DNA of 64,000 nt from Beverwykella pulmonaria (taxonomy: Eukaryota; Ascomycota; Dothideomycetes; Pleosporales; Melanommataceae): the NCBI GenBank assembly GCA_001599595.1, contig BCHH01000007.1, positions 2,002,719-2,066,718 of the forward strand, given 5' to 3'. This document shows positions 45,573 to 56,580 of the stretch, one piece after another. The position numbers were made by a program, and so were the translations under genes. Under the pieces are notes generated by a model that did not search any database, was not told the origin of the DNA, and saw only the letters and a program-made list of their open reading frames with translations. Within the stretch, counting starts at the first letter, position 1. Each line of letters opens with the position of its first letter.

Positions 45573-45999
45573 ATGGGCCAGGGACAATCACAGCAAGGTC
45601 AAGGCAGAACACTGGCCGGAGAAGTCCTTCAGAACCGACCTCCGACACCTGAGGACGAGAGGGTTGATCCCCAGGAGCGAGCCAGGCTGCAGGCCGAGGT
45701 ACGCGTCTCCTTTCTCTCCCTTCCACGTTTATCAGATCCCCTCCAAAATTTTCACCATCTTTCGGTGCTGTCCATCTTCATCCTATATCCCTCCCTGACG
45801 CATCGTTTTCGGTGACTTTCAGGACCGAGCTCGCCGCGCCGCAGCCGCCGAACTGCGCCTAGCCTCCAAACGCAAAACCGGCGCGGTACCACCGTCAAAT
45901 GGAGCTGGCAAAAAGTTGAGTGCGCTCGAGGAGCTGTCCAAGGAGAATAAGGGTTGGCGGGATGCTGATGAGCAGGCTACTCTGCGCGCGTACAATTGA
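45573..45999 (+). CDS. 100-aa conserved charged protein, possible N-myristoylation
   Basis: Exons 45573..45698 and 45823..45999 join in frame to 100 aa. The sequence begins MGQGQSQQGQG, with glycine at position 2 and serine at 6, which fits the N-myristoylation consensus. Then comes a charged helix (DPQERARLQAED|RARRAAAAELRLASKRK) crossing the intron and an acidic tail (ALEELSKENKGWRDADEQ). I recognise no family with certainty. The intron (124 nt) is long for this window but has clean GTACGC...TTTCAG borders. Confidence 0.75.
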
Positions 46000-46368
46000 G
46001 ACATGTACGAGATGGGAAGACGGCTATTCAAGGTTCAGCGGCGATTGCATATGGGGTGGTTTGGATTAGTTACTGTGGGCGAGGCGAATAGGGTCGAATA
46101 TCAAAGTCCTTTCTGTTTGCGAAATTGTGTTGAATTCTTCCTGCCCCACCTTGGAAAATGCCCTCTAGCAAGCACGAAAATTCTTTGAATGGCTGGCCGG
46201 ATCCTTCAGCCTCGTCTTCAGGTTTGCTTCTGGGACAATGCTCAAGAAACCCCGCGTCCTTCAAGTCGCGACCCAGTAGCATGAACACTTTGGTGCAGAT
46301 TTATGACTTGCTTACTTAGGTGAGACTTCTCGTCCTATGTGTCTTCCATGTCCAAGCTAACTTCCCGA
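46000..46368. other. Intergenic between convergent genes
   Basis: Two 3' ends meet here. No additional feature seen. Confidence 0.4.
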
Positions 46369-49300
46369 TCAACAGTCCACATTAACACTCACCCCCCATT
46401 CTAATATCACATTACCAACAAGCCCGTTTTCCTGGTAGCCCATGGTATTATACTCTGGCTGTCTCACGCCCGCAATCTGGCCCACAATCATCGTCTCGTT
46501 CGCCTCTGCCTTAATCCTATTGAATAAAGTGGTCGTTACTTCGACCCGAATCTCATACTCCCTGCCCCCTTCCACTGTACCGAGCTCCACAACCGGGTTC
46601 ACAGGGTCAATCGGTAGAAGGAGTGTTCCGTCGAGGTATACGCGCGCTGTGTGTTGGATCAGCGGGAGGGTCAAGATACCGACGAGTGAGGAGTTGGAGG
46701 TAGATGGTGCGGTGAAATGAGTGGTGTAGTGTCCGATACCAGAAACGGCGGCAAAGGAAGCGTTGAGTTGGTTCCACGGCAGGAGTGCTACTTTGCTTAA
46801 AGTGTGATTGGTTATCTCGGTTTGTACGGCGAAGCGGTCAGGTGCGGAATGCCAGTCCTCGATGACCAGATCCCAAGTCGATAGATTCGTTGACGCAGGA
46901 AGTATAGGGCTCAGGTTGAAAGTCTTGCCGGATGAAGAGGTGAGTGTTGCTGGACCAGTGACGAGGGCGTACATTTGGTTAAATGTTGACGAAAGAGAGT
47001 GTAGGGCGCCAGATGAGTCGGGGAATGTGCATCTCGGAGATGGCGAAGATCGGTGTAAACCAATAATGATGGTTTCGTTGGACTTCAGAGCAAGAGGCAC
47101 TTCGATCGTGGAGTTGGTTAGCGTATATCGGAGTAGTGGGATTTGCGATCCGGTCCAGGCGTTGTAGATATATGGAGTTACTCCAGAAGCTGCAATGTTG
47201 GCTGTGCACTCGGTGGATGATGCTTCGTCGTTGTGAAGATAAATGTAATCAACGTCGGCGGAAGTTCGCAAAACCGGATACACTGGTTTCGACGTGCAGC
47301 TTAACCCCACCCGGGGTAGTATTCCAAGCCCCGAAAGTGTTGAAGGAAGTTTGTCAGTAGAATCGATCTGGATGACGTTATCAGAAGATAAGAGGCGGGT
47401 CATGGTAGCAGTAAGTGCAGATTGGCTCGATGTGTTTGTCGGATATGGCTCAGTAGGCACAGGTCCCACGAAGATAATTGACAGACCTGCTGAAGCCATA
47501 TCAATGACTGCCTCGGCAGCTTTAACACTGGTGACGGTCTGCTTATTGAAGATGAGGGCTTTGTAGCCCGGGATACCGAGGGTTGCGTCCTTGACGAAGG
47601 CGTCAGAGGAGACGAGATTGTCAGGGCTAAGATATTCGTACGTGTACCCTAATACTATTAGTATAAGTAGACTAGCAAAGCCACCTTTGGTAATCGAATA
47701 TCTCGCCCGTAAATGGGTCCAAGTATAGGAAGAGAGTCTGTTACGTACCAAGGTCCCGCAAGTTGGTCGAATCGTACTGCGATATAGCCGTCCAGGGCGC
47801 AACGTACAAATGAAACGCCAAATCCACCTTCGGACTCCCTTGCTGTAAGACCCACTGGTTCCTCCCCACAAAATCCAAAGTATCCTTCATGTTCCTCCAT
47901 ACAGGCTGAATCTGATTCCACATATCCGTAAACTGGTAGAAGAAGGCCGTATAGCCTGGCCACGTGGTGTTTGGGTATGTCGTCGACGCGGGGAATCCGT
48001 GAAGGACATGCATTGTAAACCCTCCTGAAAACGATCGCTTGACTTGTTGGAGGAGGTTAGGAATGAACAGGCTGTATGCGGGAGCTGACACTGCGCCGAG
48101 CTCGGTCGAGATGACACTTTTGTTGGCGAGGTGGGCTGGTCCCGAGAATTGGCGATATGCGTCAACGACTTGGTTGAAGCCCAGGGATTCGGCTTCCGGG
48201 GCGTCGGTAAGAGATATATCGCTCAGCTATAAGTATATAAATTTCAAGATATCGACAAACTCATCTCAAGGAGCATTCTTACCATCTGAAGCGGCAAGTT
48301 GTATGCAGGCTGCGATGAGTACTTTATACCTATCGAGTGCGTCCATTCTAAGAAGTGTGCTAAATAATCTTGGTAGCCATCATTTAAGACTTTGCGATAA
48401 TTGTGCTGGTAAATGCTATTTCCGATGTTGGTGTCGTTTTCGAACCCGTAAGCCTCGTCATAAACGGGCAGGATGCCATTCCAGGTATTCGATGGTGCGA
48501 ATAGCAATGGCAGGTAAGGGAGGAGACTGTAGTCATAGGCCTGCTGGAAACGTTGCAACAGACCCGGCGTCCAGTACAGAGAAGCGAGTATCTCCATGCT
48601 ATCTTCCCAGGCTTCATAATGTCAGTTCATAATAGCTGCTGGAGCGGAGGAGAGAACGAACCGTATTCTGCCACTTCTCGGAGAAGGCTAACGATCTCGT
48701 CATCATTCAAAATATGTTCGTCCCAGAAGTCAGTCACGCGAGCCGCTCCCGTTTTACTGAAATGGTCTGTAATCCAGGACCCATTGCCAATGAAGTTGGT
48801 AGGATTGGGTCCGCCGTTGCAGGATCTCTGATTCGTGTATGATTCCCAGAAGGTGAATATCTTCCAGGTTTTAGTAGTGTCTGGGGGAGTCCACTGAAGT
48901 ACGCCGTCCTCATTTACGAGAGACAATAGATCAACAAATGAGCTTTGTTCCAGGTATACTGTTGTTGGTGTAGTCGAAGAGTCACTCGGCGTTTCTATTT
49001 CTATTAGTAGAGGTATACGAGGCTTAGGACATCGACGTACGACTTAGGACTTGATAAGCAATAACAGCGGTCAGGTTTGGCGTTCCGAATTGTTCCAATG
49101 GGTGCATGAATGTCAGGCCTGAAAGAATGGTGTCTGATGGCTGCCGTGCCTCCGGAACTGGACCTGAGAAGTTTCCTCCAGAAGAAATCGTAAAACTTCC
49201 CATGAGTAGCTCAACTGAGAGCCCAGGCGTTTGTACCTCCGAAGGGACGCCTTGGGCCTGATTCGCACCCATTGCAAAATCAATCACAATGCCAGAGTCT

Positions 49301-49690
49301 TGCGCAGCCTTGAGGGAGCTTTTAAATAACGAGTTGAAGGCCGGGGAGCCGAATCCGTAGATGTTCCAGTCTGGCAGTTCGGCCGTGCCGTTGAAGAATT
49401 CTTCTCCCATCCCGTAGAGATAGAAGGGGAGAATCTCGAAGCCACCAGCTCCGGCGGCTTTGACATCGCGGATATCTTTCGCTACAATATCAGATGATAC
49501 GCTGGCATCAGGCAGCCTATACTTGGTCAGTTCTGGGGCCGAGAGATCGTATAGAGAGAGCGTACCAGTAGCGGAACTTCGGTCGATACTGGGAAGACGG
49601 GTCTTGGAATGCACTGTTCGATTGACCAGCGGCTGGCGCAAAGAGCGTCGCCGCAAGCAGACCAAGACCGAGCGAAGCTTCGATATGCAT
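46369..49690 (-). CDS. Large secreted glycoside hydrolase, GH106-like (alpha-L-rhamnosidase type)
   Basis: Complement of six exons (49566..49690, 49041..49516, 48662..48994, 48283..48602, 47749..48226, 46369..47648) giving 1003 aa in a single frame. Signal peptide MHIEASLGLGLLAATLFAPA. Then the domain start FRYWLPDASVSSDIVAKDIR (W completed across intron 1), AAGAGGFEILPFYLYG, DSGIVIDFAMGANQAQGVPS, WTPPDTTKTWKIF, TELGAVSAPAYSL, FTMHVLHGFPASTTYPNTTW and a C-terminal beta-rich sugar-binding-like part (ARVYLDGTLLLP, GNVILEWGV). The order matches fungal relatives of GH106 rhamnosidases, which have a barrel domain and a late galactose-binding-like domain. Many N-glycosylation sites. Expected to act on plant cell-wall or glycoside rhamnose; catalytic residues were not assigned. 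Confidence 0.88.
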
Positions 49691-51521
49691 GATGAGATAT
49701 CCAAGACGTGTCTTTGTAATGACGAAGCAGACTGGTCTTCCTCATATGTACTTTTGAAAATCTTGAAAGTAATCTCATGTTTGCCCCGGTCTCAATTAGA
49801 CCGAGCACAATATCAAGTGACGCAAGGGATTTGAAAAGCTGGGGTCGAATGGAGATCCCCACACGGCCCCATGTTCAAGAATAGACAAGCGTCTAATCCA
49901 AAATGGCCGCCGCGTGGAATATTAGCATGGATGATTGATTTTGTGTGTTGCTCAGGTCCGGGCTCCATTGGGATAATCGTACGGTGACCGTGGTGTGATT
50001 AGAATTAGGGGTCCTGGTTTTGATAGCTGTCAGTGTAGGTTACTCACACGACAAGAGCCCCAAACTTTGCAGCATTGACAAAAAGATAACTCGAACATCT
50101 TGTCAGAATAGCATTTCTACCGAGGACTAGACAAAGGGCGGAGATTAAAAGAAGCGATTTGCGGGGAAGACTAGATCTAGACTAGATGGGGCTAGAGAAC
50201 ACCACTTGAGTCTGGGGTATCGGTGTCGGCAGTTCCTTTATACCACGCCGGCAACTTCATCACATCTACTAGGTTTGGTGAGCATCGGGCCTTTCCTAGC
50301 CTCTTTGCTTGTGTACGTATGCTCCGAATGATGAAATGAACAGCGTTGATCGGCAAACAAAGTAGCCGTAACTGTCTTTCGCGCTCCTCGCCGCTCTCCT
50401 CGCGCTCCAAAAACCAATGTACGTAGATTTACACTGCCTAGGTATTACAGCATACCTAGTTAATGCAGTTCAATTCCTTTTAGGCCTAAATCTAGATCAC
50501 AACTATGGGCTTTCAACTCGCAGGCTTCTTTCCTAGGATGCAGATCGTCTTTTGCATATCGTCGAAGTTGAAATGTCCTTCCGTGAGCATTTGCAAAGAT
50601 CCCTATCAAATCTGAATCAGGTAGTGCGCCATAGCAAAGAGCCACTTTGCTCAAATCCACCTTAGGCGCGGGTTGAAGGCTTGGGTGCATGGTGCAGGGA
50701 ACGGGTCTTGGTTTCTCTGTCAGCTGCTTGCTTCGTCATCACTTAACACGACATATATATGGGTATCCGAACACCTCGCCCCTCCATGACGGGCCATTGA
50801 CAACGAGACATCACCAAGGGCATCACGGATGGAATAAATCAACAATCACCATCGAACCGACAACCACACCGAACACACGACCCTCACCCTAACGAGGTCA
50901 TGAATGTTTCTTCTGCCTTTCAACACACATCTCTCTTTCAATTTGTTTGGTAGCTAGATACAACGAAATTGCAACAGTCTACTGTCAAACCTCCACATTG
51001 ATCCTCCCTCCACCAGTGCATCACTGCTTCGGACATCGCATGGCTGCGAGTCGCCTTCCACCTTCGTGATTTTCTATATCACACACCTTTTCTCCACCGC
51101 ACCACTTATAGAATTTTAACATCGAACATCGACAACTCAACTTGGTGCAACAACTGAATCCAATTTCGACCCTAAAAATAGAGGAAGACAAGAGTTAAAT
51201 TAGATGGATCATTTGAGAAAGAAGTTTCGAGCTCTTTGGATTAACGTAGAAGATCTATAATAGGTGGTAGGCTTAGTTTTGTAGGACGATTGAAGAAGCC
51301 CTGTCGTATTTCGTCTCATAATATAATCAAAACAATTCATTACTAAATTCGAAATAGAATCATGTTATCCTCGCCGCACCGCCAGCTCTTGAATTTGCAT
51401 GAGACGAGATGAGAGTCCTAATATGTCAAAATCATGATTCGGCATCTCCGCCCACAGCTTTCATATGATCATATTCTAGTATACATATCGCAGCCGCTCT
51501 AAACCTACACGTACTCTAGTT
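49691..51521. other. Long interval with a pyrimidine-rich leader-like stretch
   Basis: Promoter of the GH106-like gene, then 50890-51200, a C/T/A-rich stretch (TTCAACACACATCTCTCTTTC and similar) that looks like a fungal 5' leader on the plus strand. It ends at a tiny ORF at 51204 (MDHLRKKFRALWINVEDL, stop) with no gene after it. It could be a dead gene start, a non-coding RNA, or the long 3' flank of the minus-strand gene. Confidence 0.35.
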
Positions 51522-52406
51522 CTAAGGCACCATCATAAATTCCCTCACTGGCCCTAATACCTGCCCGTCCACAAACTCTCGAATCTGCTCCTGCCAATAA
51601 TATAGCAAGACCGCCACTACAGTTACTGCGCCCGGCAGCAATACCATCAGCAGAAGATACCGTACGATACCCCACCACGTCCGCAACATTTGCGCATCCA
51701 TGGCTTTGCTCTCACCCATGTGGGGAAAGCTCTCTTTCGGGATATCTTGGTTTAAGAATTGACAGAGGGACTTCCACTCGAACTCTGGGCCAATCTCTAA
51801 TAGCCTCTCTTTGGGGACGAGTTGTCTGACGTTTTCGTAATGCTTCTCATAGGCTTCACGAGCGACGGGTCCGCCGTAGTGATTCCCGTTATGTGCGTAG
51901 AAGATTGGATGCAGTAACCTCATTGCGGGGGCCATTTGCGAGAGATTCAGGATACGACACACTCCAAAGAGCTTCCAGGTAAACAGCTGCCATATCGAAT
52001 TCTGCATGCTCTTTTCCCAATCCTCATAATCTCGATTCGTCAAGATCACCTTGGCCTCGGGATACGCCTCAATCAGCTGCGTCGCAAATGCCACACCCGG
52101 TAAATCCGTCACGACGTCGTATTCGCCCAGGAGCCTGTCAAATTCCGCAAGGCCATAGGGTGGCATATTTCGTTGCGCAGCGGGCCGTTTTGAAGGCGGG
52201 AGCAGTGTGGTGTTGACGGCTTCTTGCCACAGGGGGACCTGTGAGGGCTTGACGAGGACTTCACGCATGTTGTGGGGGGTGTAGCCGAGTTTACGGAGCG
52301 CGTTCGTTATAGATGTCGTGCCGGTGCGACACATACCTAGGACAAGGATGCGCATAGGCTTTGTGCGGACACGTTCGTCGGCGTCGATAAGGCGTTGTCC
52401 AGCCAT
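51522..52406 (-). CDS. Sulfotransferase-family protein with C-terminal membrane anchor
   Basis: Single exon, 294 aa. It begins with a P-loop-like PAPS-binding motif RILVLGMCRTGTTSITNAL (residues 18-36), then YDVVTDLPG, ATQLIEAYPEAKVILTNRDY (the 3'-phosphate-binding region of this family) and DWEKSMQNSIWQL. Close to the C-terminus is a hydrophobic segment (RYLLLMVLLPGAVTVVAVLLYYW), giving a tail-anchored layout common in fungal Sulfotransfer_4-type proteins. Many fungal members have lost clear sulfotransferase function, so the substrate and even the activity are unsure. Confidence 0.85.
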   Translation of the reverse strand: MAGQRLIDADERVRTKPMRILVLGMCRTGTTSITNALRKLGYTPHNMREVLVKPSQVPLWQEAVNTTLLPPSKRPAAQRNMPPYGLAEFDRLLGEYDVVTDLPGVAFATQLIEAYPEAKVILTNRDYEDWEKSMQNSIWQLFTWKLFGVCRILNLSQMAPAMRLLHPIFYAHNGNHYGGPVAREAYEKHYENVRQLVPKERLLEIGPEFEWKSLCQFLNQDIPKESFPHMGESKAMDAQMLRTWWGIVRYLLLMVLLPGAVTVVAVLLYYWQEQIREFVDGQVLGPVREFMMVP

Positions 52407-52892
52407 AGTGAAGCGTGTGGTGAGACCTCGGAGTGCTGAAATGAAATTTAGAAACCAGAGGATTTGGGTGATTGTAGAATGCTAGTGGAAGCATGCAGAA
52501 AGACTCGGACAATTATAGATATTCGTTGTTGCGCCAGGACAATGGGCGTAACACCGAATAGGCTAAAGTATCGGAACGGCAGGCCCGTGAAGCGGAGAGG
52601 AACTTCGAAGGGTGACTCGCGAGGCTTTGTTGGATGGGCGAGCGGAGTGAACAGGCGATGGCAACAGGAGTAGAAAGCCGTGGTGTGGAACGATCAATCG
52701 AGGATGATGATACTCTGCCGTCGTATTCCTTCTCATTAGATTTGCCAAGACCCGTAAAGTGATGGGTAGATCATCCGCACCTACGAAACCGGGGAGTAGA
52801 CTTTTCAGGGAGGGTGATGTATCCGGGGAAACGGTTGTAGTGCTTCGGATGGGAATTGGGTAGATTAACAGCATCGCAGCTAAGGCCATGCC
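52407..52892. other. Intergenic
   Basis: Promoter of the sulfotransferase-like gene and 3' flank of the SET gene. Overlapping unsupported ORFs on both strands. Confidence 0.35.
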
Positions 52893-53984
52893 TCACTGCT
52901 TCTGCATCGACTTGATCCTGAGGTCCTCATTCCAGCCTTCAATGAACCTGCTCGTTAACATGTGCATCTCGATAGTCTGTTCAGACTGTTCATCTGCCAT
53001 CAAGTAGATCTGATAGCTCTTGTGTGCGAACTGGGTAGCCGATTTCCAATCACCGACTTTGTAATGTGATATCGCAGCCAGGCGATATATCTGGGCGTAA
53101 TAATCCGCGAGTTGCTCCTCTTCGACAACCTTGATAAGCTGCAAGCTCGCGTCTGCCTTCTCTTGCGCTCGTTTCTTCCCAGACTTGCTTTGAGGAATGC
53201 TCAGTGTTAGGTGCGATTGGAAATCATGGAAGGCTTGCCGAAGGTCTTGTCTTCTCTGGTCGCTAGCGTCTCTCTCGTCCTTGCCGAGAGCGCAAGCGTC
53301 GCACCCGCACTTGAACCCATACTGGTCCAGTCTCTTTTCTCGATGTTCATGGTTATGTAGCAGTGGGATGTATGATATGGAAAGCTCCTCTCCTGCTTCG
53401 ATCCGTCGCGACGCATAGACAACCTGTTTGCCTAGCCGTTCGCTCCAGAAGTAGCTGGTGTTGGGTCGACACGCATGGTTTATGCGAGCGATCTTAGGGT
53501 AAAGGCCAATCTGGTTTCCGGAGTTGTATGCATTGCTGCGAAATATTGGAACAAGCTCATCCACGTCGTCTGGGGACTTGTTCTCAGTAGCAGTATAGTG
53601 TGCTGTGAGCGCTAGAACCTCAGCTTTGCTGGCGTCCGGGAGCAGGTTGAAGGCACTTCGAATGCTGCGCTCTATCTCACTCAGCGGGTAGCCAACTCCG
53701 TCGCGGAATTCAGGTGGGTGGATGAGTATCACTGGCGGTTCCCGCATGATGACGGTTCCCGGCTCGAGAGTGTGTGTCGCGAAGACACCCAAGCCTTTGC
53801 CTGGACTGGGTCCGATAGTATAGACTTGGGGAGAGCCTGTGCAGGAGTAGTTCTGGGATTGCCATGATGGAATGTCGTATAGATTCTGAGATGTCGGAAT
53901 GGGAACATTGCAGGTTACGGCCGAGGAAAGCACAGTAGAGACGATGAGCCCAATGGAGGCCAAGAAGAGGGACGCTAGAAACAT
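52893..53984 (-). CDS. SET domain protein with N-terminal signal peptide
   Basis: Single exon, 363 aa. The first 25 residues (MFLASLFLASIGLIVSTVLSS) form a strong signal peptide or signal anchor. The SET fold follows: GPSPGKGLGVFATHTLEPG with a split-SET insert, ARINHACRPNTSYFW (the NHSCxPN motif with A for S), EAGEELSISYIPLL and the post-SET-like cysteine cluster GFKCGCDACALG. The C-terminal helical part (QLADYYAQIYRLAAISHYKV) resembles the TPR-like tail of SMYD-type proteins. SET proteins methylate lysines; a secretory or membrane location is unusual but recurs in a group of fungal proteins of this type. It is divergent from the ThDP gene, with about 600 bp between starts. Confidence 0.88.
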   Translation of the reverse strand: MFLASLFLASIGLIVSTVLSSAVTCNVPIPTSQNLYDIPSWQSQNYSCTGSPQVYTIGPSPGKGLGVFATHTLEPGTVIMREPPVILIHPPEFRDGVGYPLSEIERSIRSAFNLLPDASKAEVLALTAHYTATENKSPDDVDELVPIFRSNAYNSGNQIGLYPKIARINHACRPNTSYFWSERLGKQVVYASRRIEAGEELSISYIPLLHNHEHREKRLDQYGFKCGCDACALGKDERDASDQRRQDLRQAFHDFQSHLTLSIPQSKSGKKRAQEKADASLQLIKVVEEEQLADYYAQIYRLAAISHYKVGDWKSATQFAHKSYQIYLMADEQSEQTIEMHMLTSRFIEGWNEDLRIKSMQKQ

Positions 53985-54582
53985 GATGGTACTTGCAGGA
54001 AGAAAAAAAATGTAGACGCGACATGGGATCCTGAGGCTTGCTTTTGAATCGTCGTGGGGCGTCAGCAGGAGAGCGGCAGGTTCGAAACGCTGTCACAGAA
54101 GTGTTTCAACTTGGCGCTCTTTCGTCTGCCCCTTCTGACGGCCATTTTCATCTCGCAGACTTGTCAAACAAGTGGTTAGCAAGGCCAGTGAGAGGTGCGC
54201 GCCCCGTCTCTTCTTCTACGGAGAGGAACGGCTAACGAAGGATGCGATGCTGAATGCTGACTGGCAGACATGGCTGCTGAAGCATCGGATCAGACTCGGA
54301 CTAGTCGGCTGCGGAAAGTTACCGCCCCTAGCCGAGCCATCTCCAACCAAAGCCCACGATAGTTGCTGCTTCCCCGCGTTATGGTGGGGCTCGTTGCAAT
54401 CGCAACTCCGAGTGCGAAGGTAGCCATGAAGACGCTTGTCCTATGTCCGTCTTTCCTCGGCCAGGCGCTGTCTTGTGCTCTCTTTGCGCCTGCACCATAC
54501 TTATAACCTTCACGTCCCCACGCGTTCCTTCCTTCCCTGCATACCTCCGCGCGTGAACCCCGCCAACGCCACAGCCAACACC
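53985..54582. other. Divergent promoter
   Basis: Shared upstream region of the SET gene (minus) and the ThDP enzyme (plus). No coding feature accepted. Confidence 0.4.
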
Positions 54583-54637
54583 ATGTAGGCCCCAAACGAC
54601 CGCATCTCTGTTCATCGTCTCACTCACATGGCTCAGG
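54583..54637 (+). promoter_or_regulatory. Intron-split start codon of the ThDP gene
   Basis: ACACC-AT is followed by GTAGGC, and 52 nt later GGCTCAG precedes G-TAC-ACG. Joining gives ATG TAC ACG in frame with the rest of the protein. Read straight through, AT|G is followed by TAG in its own frame, and the protein's frame has a TGA at 54554 with no ATG between. Confidence 0.75.
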
Positions 54638-56580
54638 TACACGGCATCCTTCGCCTTCTTCGAGGCCATCTGGGAGGCCGGCATCACCCATGTCTTTGTG
54701 AATTTGGGCTCCGACCACCCCAGCATCATCGAGGCCATTGTCAAAGGCCAGAATGAGAAGAAGGGCGAGTTCCCCAGCATCATTACTTGTCCGAACGAGG
54801 TATGTATCCATTCACCTCTTTCCCCCGCACTTCAATCGCTGACGCCCGCAGATGGTCGCCCTCTCCATGGCTGACGGCTACGCTCGATTTACCGGAAAAC
54901 CCCAATGCGTAATTGTCCACGTCGATGTGGGAACCCAAGGCCTCGGTGCCGCCGTACACAACGCGTCGTGCGGGCGCGCACCCGTGCTGATCTTCGCGGG
55001 GCTGTCGCCGTTCACAATTGAGGGAGAGATGCGTGGCAGCAGGACCGAATACATACACTGGATCCAAGACGTGCCAGACCAGAAGCAGATCGTGGCCCAA
55101 TACTGCAGGTACACGGGCGAGATCAAGAGCGGCAAGAACGTCAAGGTGGGTCCCGCCCAAGACGCTGCCATAGGACACACACAGCTAACGCGAGCATAGC
55201 AAATGGTCAACCGCGCCCTGTCCTTTGCCATGAGCGACCCCAAGGGTCCGGTCTATCTATACGGCGCACGGGAGCCCATGGAGGAGGACCTCACACCATA
55301 CAAGCTGCAACAGGAGTACTGGCATCCCGTCGAACCGGCCGCATTGCCCCAGAGCGGCGTGAAGACGATAGCCGAGGCTCTGGTGAATGCACAGGAGCCG
55401 CTGGTCATTGTTGGGTACAGCGGGAGGAATCACGCTGCCGTCCAGGAACTAGTTCGCTTGGCAGACAGCGTCCAGGGACTGCGTGTTCTCGACACCGGAG
55501 GAAGTGACATGTGCTTTCCGGGTATGTCAGAGACTCCAAGCCTCCGAGTCTCCGCTGGCCCTACTGACTCTTGTCGCAGCAAATCACCCCGCCTGGCTAG
55601 GTCTTCGATATGGCATCGAGCCTAGCATCAAGACCGCTGATGTCATTGTCGTGCTCGACTGCGACGTTCCCTGGATTAATACCCAGTGCCACCCGAAACC
55701 CGAAGCCAAAGTCTTTCATATTGACGTCGACCCGCTGAAACAGCAAATGCCCGTGTACTACATCAACGCACTCCAACGATACCGCGCAGACTCCTACACC
55801 TCTCTTTCCCAGATAAACAGCTACCTAGAATCGAATTTCAAAGATAAACTCTCCAGTAGCCTCTTCTCGGACCGATGGACCGTCCTCAAAGAAGCCCACT
55901 CCAAGAAACTCCAAACCATTGCTTCAGAAGCCGTAGTCGACGACCAAGGCCACTACGGCACGCCTTACCTAGCTCAACAGCTCAAGAAGCTGTGTCCGAA
56001 TGACACCATCTGGGCTATTGAAGCTGTCACGCAGACCGCCTTCGTAGCCGACCAACTCCAAGCCACCCTCCCAGGGTCGTGGCTCAACTGCGGCGGCGGC
56101 GGGCTCGGCTGGTCGGGAGGCGGCGCTCTCGGCATCAAGCTCGCCACCGACTCAGAAGGCAAGAAGCAATTTGTTTGCCAGATTGTTGGCGACGGCACAT
56201 ACCTCTTCTCCGTCCCCGGATCGGTGTACTGGATCTCGAAGCGCTACAACATTCCCATTCTCACTATTATCTTGAACAACAAAGGCTGGAACGCGCCGCG
56301 GAAATCGATGCTACTCGTCCATCCTAATGGCGAGGGATCAAAAGTAAGTAACAAGGAGTTGAACATCTCGTTTGAGCCCACCCCCGATTATTCGGGCATT
56401 GCGAAGGCAGCGGCGGGTGGTGATATTTGGGCCGCACATGCCAGTACGGCGGAGCAGCTAGGGAAGCTGTTACCCGAAGCTATCAAGGCTGTCATTGGGG
56501 GTCAGAGTGCGGTGCTGGATGCCCATCTCGAGGGACCAGAGGGCAAGTATGGGGGTGGGAAGGCGGCACTTGTGGGATAG
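54583..56580 (+). CDS. ThDP-dependent enzyme of the acetolactate synthase superfamily
   Basis: CDS parts 54583..54584, 54637..54799, 54852..55145, 55200..55521 and 55580..56580 give 593 aa. N-terminal PYR domain with the conserved glutamate in TCPNEMVALSMADGYAR and VDVGTQGLGAAVHNAS; central domain; C-terminal PP domain with GDG (VGDGTYLFSVPGSVYW) and NN (IILNNKGW) spaced as in the thiamine diphosphate-Mg motif. The reaction is a decarboxylation or carboligation of a 2-keto acid or related acyl compound, with substrate unknown; valine synthesis proper is less likely since no regulatory context or transit peptide is visible. Start: no in-frame ATG precedes MYTASFAFF in unspliced sequence. An intron 54585-54636 (GTAGGC...CTCAG) joins AT to G to form the initiator codon. 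Confidence 0.9.

Noticed and set aside
54060..54110. GGTTCGAAAC, resembling a tRNA B box
   Set aside because: No matching A box or cloverleaf arms could be paired upstream; not a tRNA.
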